Positions 28,220 to 38,268 of a stretch of 64,000 nt of DNA are shown here, piece by piece. The stretch is from contig JAOTTP010000003.1 in the NCBI GenBank assembly GCA_029864405.1, positions 1 through 64,000 of the forward strand, in the 5' to 3' direction. Numbering within the stretch: position 1 is the first letter of the stretch; every line of letters starts with the position of its first letter. The notes under the pieces are model-generated. The model was not told the DNA's origin. It was given only the letters and a program-made list of their open reading frames with translations, and did not search any database. This stretch comes from Nitrospirota bacterium. GTDB lineage: Bacteria > Nitrospirota > Nitrospiria > Nitrospirales > UBA8639. The translations under genes were made by a program, and so were the position numbers.

Positions 28220-30850
28220 ATGACGATAAAAGATCATCAAAGCAAGACCACTTCATCAGATGAGCCATATATGACTGGTAAGCGTGTGGTCTTCATTGAT
28301 TTTCTGCATCTGTTTGCTCTCGTTGGCTTCGCCGTCGCGCAGCCGCTCTATGACCTCCTTGGCCAGAATCCCGAGTTTTTTGTTTCTCATAAGGCCAGTC
28401 CGGGGCTTATCATCGGTATGGTCTTCGTCCTCTCGATTGGTGTGGCACTAGGCCTGGTGCTGCTTGAATTGGCTGCTTGGCTAGTCGGTGAGCGTGTTCG
28501 GCGCAGCATGCATTGGGTTTTTGTCTTCGGCCTGGCGGTCCTGACAGTCCTGCCTCCGGCGCAGCGAGTGGTCCACGGGACCGATCTCCTGATTGTCGGG
28601 TTCGCATTGCTGATCGGCTTTTTCTTTTCGGTACTCTATGTGCGCTGGCAGACAGTCCGTCTGTTCGTCACGGTGCTCTCACCTGCCGTGTTGGCATTTC
28701 CGCTGTGGTTTTTGTTGTTTACCCCCGTGGGTCGGCTTGTCATGCCGGATGCCATTGAAGCACAGGCGGACATTGAGATTAACAATCCGGTCCCGGTTGT
28801 CCTTATTGTGCTGGATGAATTCAACATCACAGCGTTATTGGATGCCGAAGGTCGGATTGATCCGGTGCGTTTCCCAAACTTTGCCGCCTTGGCGTCCCAA
28901 AGTCAGTGGTTTACCAATGCAGCGGCAACTTATGTAGAAACCGCAGTAGCGGTGTCTGCTATTTTGACGGGGCGGAAACCGAGAGCGGATGTTCGGCTCA
29001 ACCCGACGGCAACAGATCATCCTCAAAATCTGTTCACAATTCTGGGAGATCACTATCGTCTTAATGTATTTGAGCCCGTGACAAGATTATGTCCTCCTGA
29101 ACTATGCAAGGAAGAAGATGAGGCGGGTGCGTCCTTTCGTTACCAGTCGTTTTTTGCAGATCTGGTGGTGATATTTTTACATATCATTTCGCCGCCAAAA
29201 TTAGGAAAACACTTACCACCGCTCCATGCTCAATGGACGGGTTTTGGTGGGGAATTGTTGAAAAAGGGGATTCTTACGCAGACCGAGGTTGGTAGCCATC
29301 TCGATGCTCCTGCCGGGGGAAATACTTCAAGAGATATGCGCCTTACCTCTTTCCTTTCTCACATAAAAGACAGTTCCAACCCTGTCCTCCATTTCCTTCA
29401 TGTCGTCCTGCCTCATACGAAATATGAGTATCTGGTGTCCGGTCATCAATATGTAAGCAAAAGCGGACACATTCCTGCCGGTTGGATTGATGGCCCTGGT
29501 TGGGGGGGGAGGTGGATAGGGAAAGAACCGTTGATTCTCACCGCGTATCACCAATACCTTCAGCAAATTGGATATGTTGACCGGTTCCTAGGGAAATTGC
29601 GACGTTCACTTGAATCCGCACATCTTTACGATAAGGCTCTGATTATTGTGACAGCAGATCATGGTGTTTCCTTTCAGCGTGGGCTATCCATGCGAGAAGT
29701 GCAAAAAGGGAATGAGAGTGACATTTTGAAGGTTCCCATGTTCGTCAAGCTGCCCGGGCAACGAGAGGGGACCGTCAGTGAGCGACTTGTCAGTGGCATT
29801 GATGTGTTGCCAACGATTGCCGATGTACTTGGTTTAAAGATCCCCAAGGCTATAGATGGGTTTTCCATGTTGGATCATGAAATCCCACCGAGGGACGAGG
29901 TAGATTTTCTCGGAGTAGGAAAAATCAAAGCCCAGGACCTGAAGGGATTTCCTCGTCTCAAGTGGCAGGTCGAACATTTTGGAGAGCACACTTCACTCGA
30001 CCGACTTGTGCCAAAGGGGCCGGCTTCAAGCTTGATTGGACAAGACCTCGCCGAGTTGGTCATTGGTCACTCGCCTTCCCTGCAATATATCAATGAAAAT
30101 CTCAATCAATTACATCAGGTGAATCTTGAAGGCGGGTATCTGCCTGCTCTTTTTAGCGGACAAATTATAGGAACGAGTCGTCGAAACTTACCCATTGCAG
30201 TTTCTCTCAATGGCCGAATTTTGGCGACCACTGAAGCATCCTTATGGGATGGAAAACGGAATTATTTCTCCGTGTTATTTCCCCCTTCAGCCTTCCAGCA
30301 GGGCGAGAACAAAGTCAGTGTTTTTCTGATTGGAGAAAAGGAGACAGAATTAACTCACGTACCCTTGCTCATTCCAGGGACTTTGAGTCATGAGCCGTCA
30401 ATGATTAATTTGCACCAGGAAGCTTCGGGACAAGTAAAGCTTGTCTACTCCGATGAGCGAGAAATCTTAGTCGATGTGGGTAAAAAATACCTGACTGGCA
30501 ATCTGGATCGTGTCACTCTTTCAGGGGAGGCATTGGTTGTGGAAGGATGGGCAGCTGATCTTGAAAAGAATCAACCGGCTGAAGAGGTTTTCATCTTCGC
30601 AGGCGGGAAACAAGTGTCTAGCGTAGAACTTGGAATCTCGAGACAAGATGTAGTTGAGGCACACCAACAGAAGGCGTTATTGCACAGTGGGTTCAGTATT
30701 AAAATTCCTTTGAAAGTTCTCAAGCCTTATCCGAGAGAGATCAAATTAATTGTTGTCTCACTCAGCGACCGAGCATGGGAATTCTCCTTTTCTCCTAAAC
30801 AAACGGATTTTATTCGCTCCACGCTTGAGAAAGACGGTTTGAGCCAATGA
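28220..30850 (+). CDS. membrane-anchored sulfatase/alkaline-phosphatase-superfamily protein
   Basis: 876 aa; N-terminal TM helices, VVLIVLDEFNITALLDAEGRIDPVRFPNFAALA, DKALIIVTADHGVSFQRG, PMFVKLPGQREG...SGIDVLPTIADVLGL. Confidence 0.82.
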   Translation: MTIKDHQSKTTSSDEPYMTGKRVVFIDFLHLFALVGFAVAQPLYDLLGQNPEFFVSHKASPGLIIGMVFVLSIGVALGLVLLELAAWLVGERVRRSMHWVFVFGLAVLTVLPPAQRVVHGTDLLIVGFALLIGFFFSVLYVRWQTVRLFVTVLSPAVLAFPLWFLLFTPVGRLVMPDAIEAQADIEINNPVPVVLIVLDEFNITALLDAEGRIDPVRFPNFAALASQSQWFTNAAATYVETAVAVSAILTGRKPRADVRLNPTATDHPQNLFTILGDHYRLNVFEPVTRLCPPELCKEEDEAGASFRYQSFFADLVVIFLHIISPPKLGKHLPPLHAQWTGFGGELLKKGILTQTEVGSHLDAPAGGNTSRDMRLTSFLSHIKDSSNPVLHFLHVVLPHTKYEYLVSGHQYVSKSGHIPAGWIDGPGWGGRWIGKEPLILTAYHQYLQQIGYVDRFLGKLRRSLESAHLYDKALIIVTADHGVSFQRGLSMREVQKGNESDILKVPMFVKLPGQREGTVSERLVSGIDVLPTIADVLGLKIPKAIDGFSMLDHEIPPRDEVDFLGVGKIKAQDLKGFPRLKWQVEHFGEHTSLDRLVPKGPASSLIGQDLAELVIGHSPSLQYINENLNQLHQVNLEGGYLPALFSGQIIGTSRRNLPIAVSLNGRILATTEASLWDGKRNYFSVLFPPSAFQQGENKVSVFLIGEKETELTHVPLLIPGTLSHEPSMINLHQEASGQVKLVYSDEREILVDVGKKYLTGNLDRVTLSGEALVVEGWAADLEKNQPAEEVFIFAGGKQVSSVELGISRQDVVEAHQQKALLHSGFSIKIPLKVLKPYPREIKLIVVSLSDRAWEFSFSPKQTDFIRSTLEKDGLSQ

Positions 30851-30961
30851 CCCAGGCAATAAAGGCAAGGTAAGTCATTAGTCATTGCAAGGCCAAGCTA
30901 TAGCGCAACTCGTTTTAGAGCGGGATAATGTCCACACAATTAATTGTGTGAGGAACAGCTC

Positions 30962-31115
30962 CAGCTCCTGTCATTGAATCCCGATGTCGTTGTGCAGCAC
31001 TGGCCATTCGAACCCTTATCGGATTTTTGGAGAAACGTCCTCGGGCCGGAATTTGGGGGCAGGTCTTGTTGATCCGTCTGGCCTCCCGTTTCAATCCATG
31101 GGGATAAGCTTGCCT
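30962..31115 (+). pseudogene. decayed GT2 glycosyltransferase fragment, similar to part of 32875..33765
   Basis: Conceptual LLSLNPD...AALAIRTLIGFLEKRPRAGI..GLVDPSGLPFQSMG (with frameshifts) parallels LLLNPDAVAPAQAIRTLIEFCKKHPRAGIAGGRLVDPSGLPLQSMG at ~33160-33295. Nucleotides 'cttgttgatccgtctggcct' are identical in both. Confidence 0.65.
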
Positions 31116-31233
31116 TTGTTCATCTGGTTTTGGAGAAACCAGGAAATAATTATTTAATCGATAATTGCCGTCTGAATTTCCCCTTTTTCCCCGTCTCCTT
31201 GGCGGGGAGCTTACCGTGCAAGCCTTGAAGCGC

Positions 31234-32442
31234 ATGAAACAGAACTTGGCCATTGCTGTTGGATCGACAATTGTTGCTATTTTCCTAATGGAAGCCTTAC
31301 TACGTGGCATTGGAATTCCAGCTACACTTAACTCAGGTTGGGGGTGGGAAAACTCCGCGGGCAGAAAATTATCGAAATATGATATTTTGACAACCAATCA
31401 ATTTGGCTATCGAGGGCAACACATTACCTATCACCCAGATGACTATGTGGTGCTGCTTGTCGGCGACAGTCAGGTCGAAGCGTATGCCGGTCGGCCGGAA
31501 CATATGCCTGAACAGTTTCTTCAGGAATCTCTAGCGAGTCAGTTGCATAAACCGGTAAAAGTGTTTTCCCTTGCCTCTTCAGGGTGGGGGCAGGACCAAC
31601 AGCTACTCGCCTTACAAGAATACTTTAGGGTGTATAGGGCAGACTTGGTTGTATTATGGGCGACCCCAGGAAATGATTTTTGGGAAAATGCCTTTCCAGA
31701 TCGAAGTGCGACTCAGCAGGCGGGACACTTGAAGCCAACCTTTAGGCTGATAGATCGGGAGTTGTATGGCCCTTATTTTACATCCGGATCCTATCTGCAT
31801 GATAGTGCCATTGCGCAATTAGTAGAGTCTGGTCTTGCGAATATTAGACAAGAAACATTGGAGCAACGCATTCTTAGGGAGTGGCTTAAAGACATGCCCA
31901 CGCCTCATGAAAGCAATAAACAGACACATGAATATTTATGCGAGGGACTGACAGTAATCAATCAAGTAGAGTTTTACAAAACGATATTTGAACTCAACAA
32001 TAATATTGGTTACACGGTAAAGTCCGGAGAGGACGTTCTAAATAGCCGGAGCCATTTTTCTGCCTATATGTTAGATCCGTCCAGGCGAGATGGATATCTT
32101 ATCGCAATTACTGAAAGTCTTTTGCGGCACGTAAAAGAGGAAGTGGAAAATAATGATTCCCAATTTCTTGTTTTCTATCCTGTTCGAGAAGATTTTGATA
32201 AGCGCGGAATGGAAATGGTTAAATGTGTGTCCGATTCTCAAGGAAATACATTTAGAGTTTCCTTAGACTATAAAAGTTTGTTGCAAAGGGTGATGTCTTC
32301 TGATCACCTTGTTGTCTTTGATTTACCAGGGGGTAACCAAATCGTCGTTTCACCGAATGATCGGCACTTAAATGATTTTGGAAATGAATTAGTGATGAAG
32401 AAACTGTCTTTGAGCCTGATGGAGCGTTCTCTATTCAATTGA
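31234..32442 (+). CDS. SGNH/GDSL-hydrolase-like protein with N-terminal TM anchor
   Basis: VVLLVGDSQVEAYAGRPEHMPEQFLQESLASQL...ASSGWGQDQQLLALQEYFR...SPNDRHLNDFGNELV (GDS block and DxxH-like C-terminal block). Confidence 0.65.
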   Translation: MKQNLAIAVGSTIVAIFLMEALLRGIGIPATLNSGWGWENSAGRKLSKYDILTTNQFGYRGQHITYHPDDYVVLLVGDSQVEAYAGRPEHMPEQFLQESLASQLHKPVKVFSLASSGWGQDQQLLALQEYFRVYRADLVVLWATPGNDFWENAFPDRSATQQAGHLKPTFRLIDRELYGPYFTSGSYLHDSAIAQLVESGLANIRQETLEQRILREWLKDMPTPHESNKQTHEYLCEGLTVINQVEFYKTIFELNNNIGYTVKSGEDVLNSRSHFSAYMLDPSRRDGYLIAITESLLRHVKEEVENNDSQFLVFYPVREDFDKRGMEMVKCVSDSQGNTFRVSLDYKSLLQRVMSSDHLVVFDLPGGNQIVVSPNDRHLNDFGNELVMKKLSLSLMERSLFN

Positions 32443-32874
32443 TGATCATTTTCTCTCTCTGAGGCTTTGGTGACAGGTTGGTTCGTCAATCCTTCGCACA
32501 ATAATCGTCTTAATCTGATGATGGCAAAACCGCAGACATACCGGCCCTCCTCCGTCGTGGGGGGATATGCCCAGGGAAGGCTCGACGGACTTTAAGCCCA
32601 TGTCCGCGAAAATAAGCTTCTCCCTTCTGCTGGACCTTTTGGACGGCGCCACCCCCGGCTCACATTCGATCGGCGGCAACGGCTCGGTATGGGCGCGCGG
32701 GCTATAGGCTGCTACCGAGTCCCGGGACTACCAGGTCTCCAATGCTTTATAGGGTCCGCAGAAGTAAAAAGTGTTATCCATGTCTACGGTCTATGCATAT
32801 CCCCACTGGGTGAGCCGGTTAGCAGACAGTTTTCTAATAAATTGCGGCTGGTTGTGACCTATTAGGAAAAATCG

Positions 32875-33765
32875 ATGAGATCTGGATCAATGGAGGGTAT
32901 TCTGGATACGCAGAAGCTTTGTTCTGTCATCATTGTTACCTATAACTCCAGCTCGTGCATCGGCGCCTGCCTGGCTCCCCTGCTAGGCATGTCGGATGTT
33001 GAGCTGGTGGTTGTGGATAATGATTCGAAGGATGGAACTGCCGCGCAAGTCCGGAAGGAATTTCCAAAAGTCACGCTAATTGCTCTCCAAGAAAATATCG
33101 GCTTTGGGCGTGCGTGCAATATTGGGGTGGCGGCGTCAAGTGGATCCTTTGTTCTATTATTGAACCCGGACGCCGTTGCGCCGGCACAGGCCATCCGAAC
33201 GCTTATCGAATTTTGTAAGAAGCATCCTCGAGCTGGGATTGCCGGGGGACGCCTTGTTGATCCGTCTGGCCTGCCTTTGCAATCCATGGGGGATCGGCCA
33301 TCGTTGCTCCGGCTTGTGCTGGATAAGCCGATGGCCTGGGTAGCTCAGCGTGTGGGGCTTCGTGGTTTGTTTCGTCGGGTGTTGGGCCAGTGGTCTGCGA
33401 AATTTCGTTTGTCCCGTGAAGCGGAGCCGGTGGCGTGGGTGTCAGGTGCATTCCTCTGTTGTCGGCGTTCAATCTGGAATGAACTTGGCGGCTTTGATGA
33501 ACAATTCTTTTTGTATTACGAAGACGTCGACCTGTGTCTCAGGGCCTCGCAAGCTGGCTGGGGGGTGTGGCATGTGCCTGATGCGGTCGTGGAGCATCAA
33601 TCGGGAGCGTCATTCGAGGGCGATGTGAATGTCCAAAAACGCATCTACTATGCCAGCCAACGGAATTTTTTTCGAAAGCACCAGGGAGCAAGTGCGGCTT
33701 CCCTCCTGCCATTGGCGCAAAAACTGTATTGTTGGCGGCAATCTTGGGAAAACCCTCGTTTGTGA
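32875..33765 (+). CDS. GT2 glycosyltransferase (rhamnosyltransferase-like)
   Basis: CSVIIVTYNSSSCIGACLAPLLG...VVVDNDSKDGTA...LLLNPDAV...SGAFLCCRRSIWNELGGFDEQFFLYYEDVDLCLRA. Confidence 0.88.
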   Translation: MRSGSMEGILDTQKLCSVIIVTYNSSSCIGACLAPLLGMSDVELVVVDNDSKDGTAAQVRKEFPKVTLIALQENIGFGRACNIGVAASSGSFVLLLNPDAVAPAQAIRTLIEFCKKHPRAGIAGGRLVDPSGLPLQSMGDRPSLLRLVLDKPMAWVAQRVGLRGLFRRVLGQWSAKFRLSREAEPVAWVSGAFLCCRRSIWNELGGFDEQFFLYYEDVDLCLRASQAGWGVWHVPDAVVEHQSGASFEGDVNVQKRIYYASQRNFFRKHQGASAASLLPLAQKLYCWRQSWENPRL

Positions 33766-34172
33766 TCATTTGGACTTGGTGGGCTGCTTGTGTCTCGTTT
33801 GTCCAAATTATTGAATGGCGATGTTTTTGAAAATAGCCTCTTATGGAGAGCATCCAGGTTTTCTCCGATTCTCTCCATGACGCCAAGCGAGAGCCCCTGA
33901 CCGTTTTCCTGAAATCGGGAAATGAAGACATCAACCGGTCTGCTTTTGATGATGGCCATTTACAGGAAGGTTTGACAGGTCTTGAACGCGTTCTTGCTAG
34001 AATGGGGGAGCCTCGTCGGCATTTGGCAGCGGGGCACGATTGAGGACATCAAGTGCAATGCCTGTTGAAAGATTCAGAAAGACGGAAGACCTGTTCTTTA
34101 TTGAGGAGTGCCATGGGACAGGTTGTGGTGAGGGCGGCTCTGCCAGGGGTTGGTGGCGAGGATGAAACGATC

Positions 34173-35291
34173 ATGAGTGGTACGCTTGCGGTTAATGCGT
34201 CTATTGTCGATCCGTACGCGAGTGGACTGGGAGTCTATACCATTCAGCTTGTCAAAGAGTTGGAAAAGATTCGTCATGATCTTATTGTGTATACGTCATG
34301 TTCAGAAGCCTTTCAGCTTACGTCGGCGAAGAGCAGGAACATTTTCTTTCCACTCGCGCCCGCTTATGGGAAAAAGGCTCATGTGGCCCGCCTGATTTGG
34401 ACTCAAACCGTTTTGCCTTTGCGACTGTTCAAGGACAATATCTCACAAATCTTTTCCCCAATTCCGGAATATGTGTTGGGAACCCGTATTCCCCAAACTG
34501 TGGTCGTTCATGATCTGATCCCTCTTAAATTTCCTCAGGATTACCCTTTTCAATATCAATATTTTCGCTGGTATGTCGCTCCTCTTTTACGAAAGGCCAA
34601 AAAGATTATTACGGTGTCCGAACAATCGAAAGCCGATTTGATTGCTCACTTAAAGATTAACCCATGTCACATCAACGTCGTTCCTGGGGGATGCAATCAT
34701 GACGACTTCCATCCTCATATAGATCCTGCTCAGATAAAACTGCGGTATGGTCTTCATCGATATCTGCTCTATGTCGGGAATCTTCACCCTCATAAAAATC
34801 CCGCCAGATTAATCCAGGCTTTTGCTCGTTTTGCATCACGGGTTCCTCACCAATTAGTTATCGTTGGGAAAAAAGATCCACGGTTTTACCCGTTCCTGGA
34901 AACGCTTGTAGCGAAATTAGGGCTTCATGGTCGTGTGGTATTCCTGGATTATGTCAAACAAGCTGATCTTGGAGGCGTGTATGCTGGAGCCGAGATGTTC
35001 GCGTTCCCCTCTCTGTATGAGGGATTTGGGCTTCCTCTTGTGGAAGCCATGGCTTGCGGCATTCCGGTCGTTTCAGGAAACAGCGGCGCCACGGCGGAAG
35101 TGGTCGGAGACGCCGGGATTCTCGTTGACCCCCGCAGTGTGAAAGATTTGTCAGAAGCTCTGGAGTATGTTCTGACCACACAGGGGATTCGTCAGGATCT
35201 CCGGCAGCGCGGCTTGAGACGAGCGCAAGGATTTCGTTGGGAGAAAACGGCTAAACACGTCTCTGAAATTATTGAAGGCGTGTCACGGTGA
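34173..35291 (+). CDS. GT4 glycosyltransferase (mannosyltransferase-like)
   Basis: VVHDLIPLKFPQDYPFQYQYFRW...YLLYVGNLHPHKNPARLIQAF...FAFPSLYEGFGLPLVEAMACGIPVVSGNSGATAEVVGDAG. Confidence 0.88.
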   Translation: MSGTLAVNASIVDPYASGLGVYTIQLVKELEKIRHDLIVYTSCSEAFQLTSAKSRNIFFPLAPAYGKKAHVARLIWTQTVLPLRLFKDNISQIFSPIPEYVLGTRIPQTVVVHDLIPLKFPQDYPFQYQYFRWYVAPLLRKAKKIITVSEQSKADLIAHLKINPCHINVVPGGCNHDDFHPHIDPAQIKLRYGLHRYLLYVGNLHPHKNPARLIQAFARFASRVPHQLVIVGKKDPRFYPFLETLVAKLGLHGRVVFLDYVKQADLGGVYAGAEMFAFPSLYEGFGLPLVEAMACGIPVVSGNSGATAEVVGDAGILVDPRSVKDLSEALEYVLTTQGIRQDLRQRGLRRAQGFRWEKTAKHVSEIIEGVSR

Positions 35292-36472
35292 AAGTGGCGC
35301 TTGTTCATGATTGGCTGACCGGCATGCGAGGGGGGGAACGGTGTCTCGAAGCGTTGTGTGAATTATTCCCTGATGCCCCCATATATACGCTGTTCTATGT
35401 GAAAGGCAGTGTGTCCGAGGGGATTGAGCGGCATCCTATTATTCCGAGTTATCTTAACGCGGTTCCATTTGTGAAGAGTCGGTATCGGTATTTGCTCCCT
35501 TTCTTTCCTTCAGCCATCCAGCGGTTGGATTTCCAACAGTATGATTTAGTAGTCAGTTCGAGTCATTGCGTGGCCAAGGGCATTCGAGTGCCTCAAGGAA
35601 CCTGCCATATTTCCTACGTTCATACCCCCATGCGGTATATCTGGGATGGATTTGATACCTATTTTGGAAATGCCGGCCTTTGGAATGTTGGCAGATTGGG
35701 GATGGGCCTTTTTCGAACACGACTTCAGCAGTGGGATGTGGAATCCAATGCTCATGTGAGTCGTTTTATTGCCAATTCGCATAATGTGTCGGAACGAATC
35801 ATGCGACAGTATGGAAGGTCGGCGTGCGTGGTGTACCCTCCAGTTGATTGGCGGGCATTTCAGGTGTCGCATCGGCATGAAGGATTTTACTTGATGGTCA
35901 CGGCCTTTGCGCCCTATAAAAAAGTCGATTTGGCCATTGAAGCCGCGAATACGCTAGGGTTTCCGTTGAAAATTGTTGGGCATGGGCAGGATGAGAAACG
36001 ATTAAGGCGAATGGCCGGTCCAAGTGTCGAGTTTCTTGGCTGGCAGTCGGACTATCGGGTTCGAGACTATTACAGCCGGTGTCTGGCCGTTCTCTTCCCC
36101 GGTGAAGAGGATTTTGGTATTGTGCCTTTGGAGGCGATGGCCACCGGGAAACCGGTGATTGCGTATGGAAAGGGTGGAGCCTTAGAAACCATTATTCCTC
36201 TCAATCCTCTCCCCAAACAAGGTGAACATCATTCCGACCGGGGTGCTCAAACGAGTGGATCTCCATCTGGACCGACCGGGGTCTTTCACTATGAGCAGTC
36301 AGTCGAAGCGATCATTGAGGCGATTCAGTTGTTCACACAGCACCGCACTGATTTCGATCCGGATGCGATTCGGGCGCATGTTGAACCGTTCGATCGCTCC
36401 CATTTTAAGCAGAGGATGCAACAAGTGATCATGTCTGGTTACCATGAATTTCGTCGTGTCCCACCATGTTGA
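35288..36472 (+). CDS. GT4 glycosyltransferase (WbaZ-like)
   Basis: MKVALVHDWLTGMRGGERCLEALCELFPDAPIYTLFY...CHISYVHTPMRYIWD...LFPGEEDFGIVPLEAMATGKPVIAYGKGGALETI. Confidence 0.85.
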   Translation: MKVALVHDWLTGMRGGERCLEALCELFPDAPIYTLFYVKGSVSEGIERHPIIPSYLNAVPFVKSRYRYLLPFFPSAIQRLDFQQYDLVVSSSHCVAKGIRVPQGTCHISYVHTPMRYIWDGFDTYFGNAGLWNVGRLGMGLFRTRLQQWDVESNAHVSRFIANSHNVSERIMRQYGRSACVVYPPVDWRAFQVSHRHEGFYLMVTAFAPYKKVDLAIEAANTLGFPLKIVGHGQDEKRLRRMAGPSVEFLGWQSDYRVRDYYSRCLAVLFPGEEDFGIVPLEAMATGKPVIAYGKGGALETIIPLNPLPKQGEHHSDRGAQTSGSPSGPTGVFHYEQSVEAIIEAIQLFTQHRTDFDPDAIRAHVEPFDRSHFKQRMQQVIMSGYHEFRRVPPC

Positions 36473-37866
36473 AACGCCACAGTGAATTTTTAAAAAATCT
36501 TCTCTTCCTGTCCGATTTGGTGGTGATTTGCGTGTGTTGGGTGGGCGCCTACTTCATTCGCTTTTCTGTGCCGCTGTTTCCTATCACCAAAGGCATTCCT
36601 CCCATTGACCCGTATCTCTGGCTGCTCTTCCCGATTGTCGCCGTATGGGGGATCTGTTTTTATTCGTTTAATTTGTATCGGCCTCGAAGAATGGGCTCTC
36701 ATCTGGCAGAATTTGTGGATATTGCCAAGGCCAATACGCTGAGTATTCTGATCCTGGTCGCGTTGACGTTTTTCTCGAAGCCGTTTGAATTTTCCCGGTT
36801 GGTGATCGTGTATTTTTGGCTGCTGAATCTGGTGGTGTTGGGTTGTTCCCGTATGGTCTTTCGGGAAATTCTCAGGGTCTTCCGGCGGATGGGATACAAC
36901 CAACGGCAGGTGGTCATTATCGGAGCCGGAAAACTCGGCCAGCGTGTCGGAGATATGCTCAACATGCATCCCGAGCTTGGGCTGCAGGTTCGTGGGTATT
37001 TGACCCGGAATGCGGAGAAGGTTGGACAAGTCTTGGAAGGGATACCTGTCATTGGAACGTTTGCCCAAGCGTCAGATATTTTAACCGGCAATGTGGACAT
37101 CGTATTTTTGTGTTTGCCGCCGGAAGTCGAATGTGAAGCTGAGGGACTGATGAAAATCCTGTCTGCGACCACAGCCGGAGTGAAGATCATTCCATCCATT
37201 TATGAATTCGTGACGTTGCGAGCGGAGGCCGAAATGTTTGAGGGCCTTCCTATTATTACCCTGCAAGGATCTCCGCTCTACGGGTGGAATTTGTTTCTGA
37301 AGCGGATCGTTGATGTCTGTGGTGCGGCCGTGGCCTTGGTGGTGGCCTCACCCATAGCGTTGATGATTGCGGTGCTCATCAAGCTCACCTCTCCCGGTCC
37401 TGTCTTCTACCGGCAGACCCGGGTTGGTCTCGATGGCAGATCGTTTGATATCGTCAAAATTCGGACCATGCACATGGATGCCGAAGAAAAGACGGGTCCC
37501 ATATGGGCCCAGGCACAGGACCCACGCAGGACGCTCATCGGGACGTTTCTTCGACGCACCAGTTTGGATGAATTGCCTCAATTCTGGAATGTCCTAAAGG
37601 GAGAGATGAGTATCGTGGGTCCGCGGCCCGAGCGACCGGAGTTTATCGAGCAATTCCGGGCACAAATTCCCCAATATAACCTGCGTCACAAAATGAAAGC
37701 CGGGATTACGGGCTGGGCACAGATTAATGGATTGCGCGGGAATACCTGTTGGGAAAAACGGTTGGCGTATGACATGTATTACATAGAGCATTGGTCGTTA
37801 TGGCTGGATGTGAAAATTATGGTTATGACTCTTTGGAAGGGATTGATTCATCGTGAGGCGTATTAG
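36466..37866 (+). CDS. wcaJ: undecaprenyl-phosphate sugar phosphotransferase (WcaJ-type initiating transferase)
   Basis: 466 aa; N-terminal TM/CoA-binding-like fold; KRIVDVCGAAVALVVASPIALMIAVLIKLTSPGPVFYRQTRVGLDGRSFDIVKIRTM...TSLDELPQFWNVLKGEMSIVGPRPERPEF. Confidence 0.92.
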   Translation: MLKRHSEFLKNLLFLSDLVVICVCWVGAYFIRFSVPLFPITKGIPPIDPYLWLLFPIVAVWGICFYSFNLYRPRRMGSHLAEFVDIAKANTLSILILVALTFFSKPFEFSRLVIVYFWLLNLVVLGCSRMVFREILRVFRRMGYNQRQVVIIGAGKLGQRVGDMLNMHPELGLQVRGYLTRNAEKVGQVLEGIPVIGTFAQASDILTGNVDIVFLCLPPEVECEAEGLMKILSATTAGVKIIPSIYEFVTLRAEAEMFEGLPIITLQGSPLYGWNLFLKRIVDVCGAAVALVVASPIALMIAVLIKLTSPGPVFYRQTRVGLDGRSFDIVKIRTMHMDAEEKTGPIWAQAQDPRRTLIGTFLRRTSLDELPQFWNVLKGEMSIVGPRPERPEFIEQFRAQIPQYNLRHKMKAGITGWAQINGLRGNTCWEKRLAYDMYYIEHWSLWLDVKIMVMTLWKGLIHREAY

Positions 37867-38029
37867 CCTTTTCCCCTGCCGTGGTAGACCCAGATCCCCT
37901 TCGCCCCTTTTGGGGAGACCTGGCTGTGCGCCATAGCGCTTCGGCAAAGGCGTGTGGCTGGGGTGAGGGGGGAAGGCGTTTTTGAAAGTGAAAACACGAG
38001 AGGCGTGAGAGGTCAGCCGAGAGTCGTTA

Positions 38030-38105
38030 TGCCCGACATTTGTTATCGGGCATCCATCTTCCTCCACAAGGTCATTCCCGACGTTCGTAATCGGGCATCC
38101 ATCTT
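38030..38105. repeat. two REP-like palindromic units
   Basis: tgcccgacatttgttatcgggcatccatctt and attcccgacgttcgtaatcgggcatccatctt. Confidence 0.75.
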
Positions 38106-38268
38106 CTCTTCCGTTCCCCCGCAGCGAGTCACCAGCCATCCATCTTCTCCGCTCTATCATTCCCGCAGTCCCTGGCCGAAATCTCCCAGTTGTCATCCTG
38201 ATTATTATGAAAGTGCTGTATTCCGTCATGGTCGAGAGTAGGATACGTTTTCAAGGAGGAGGACCATT

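Noticed and set aside
32446-32870. Possible gene or IS remnant between the SGNH and GT2 genes
   Set aside because: Short ORFs on both strands but no recognisable transposase or other motif.
33843-34043. 66-aa ORF between two glycosyltransferase genes
   Set aside because: No RBS or motif recognised; probably intergenic.
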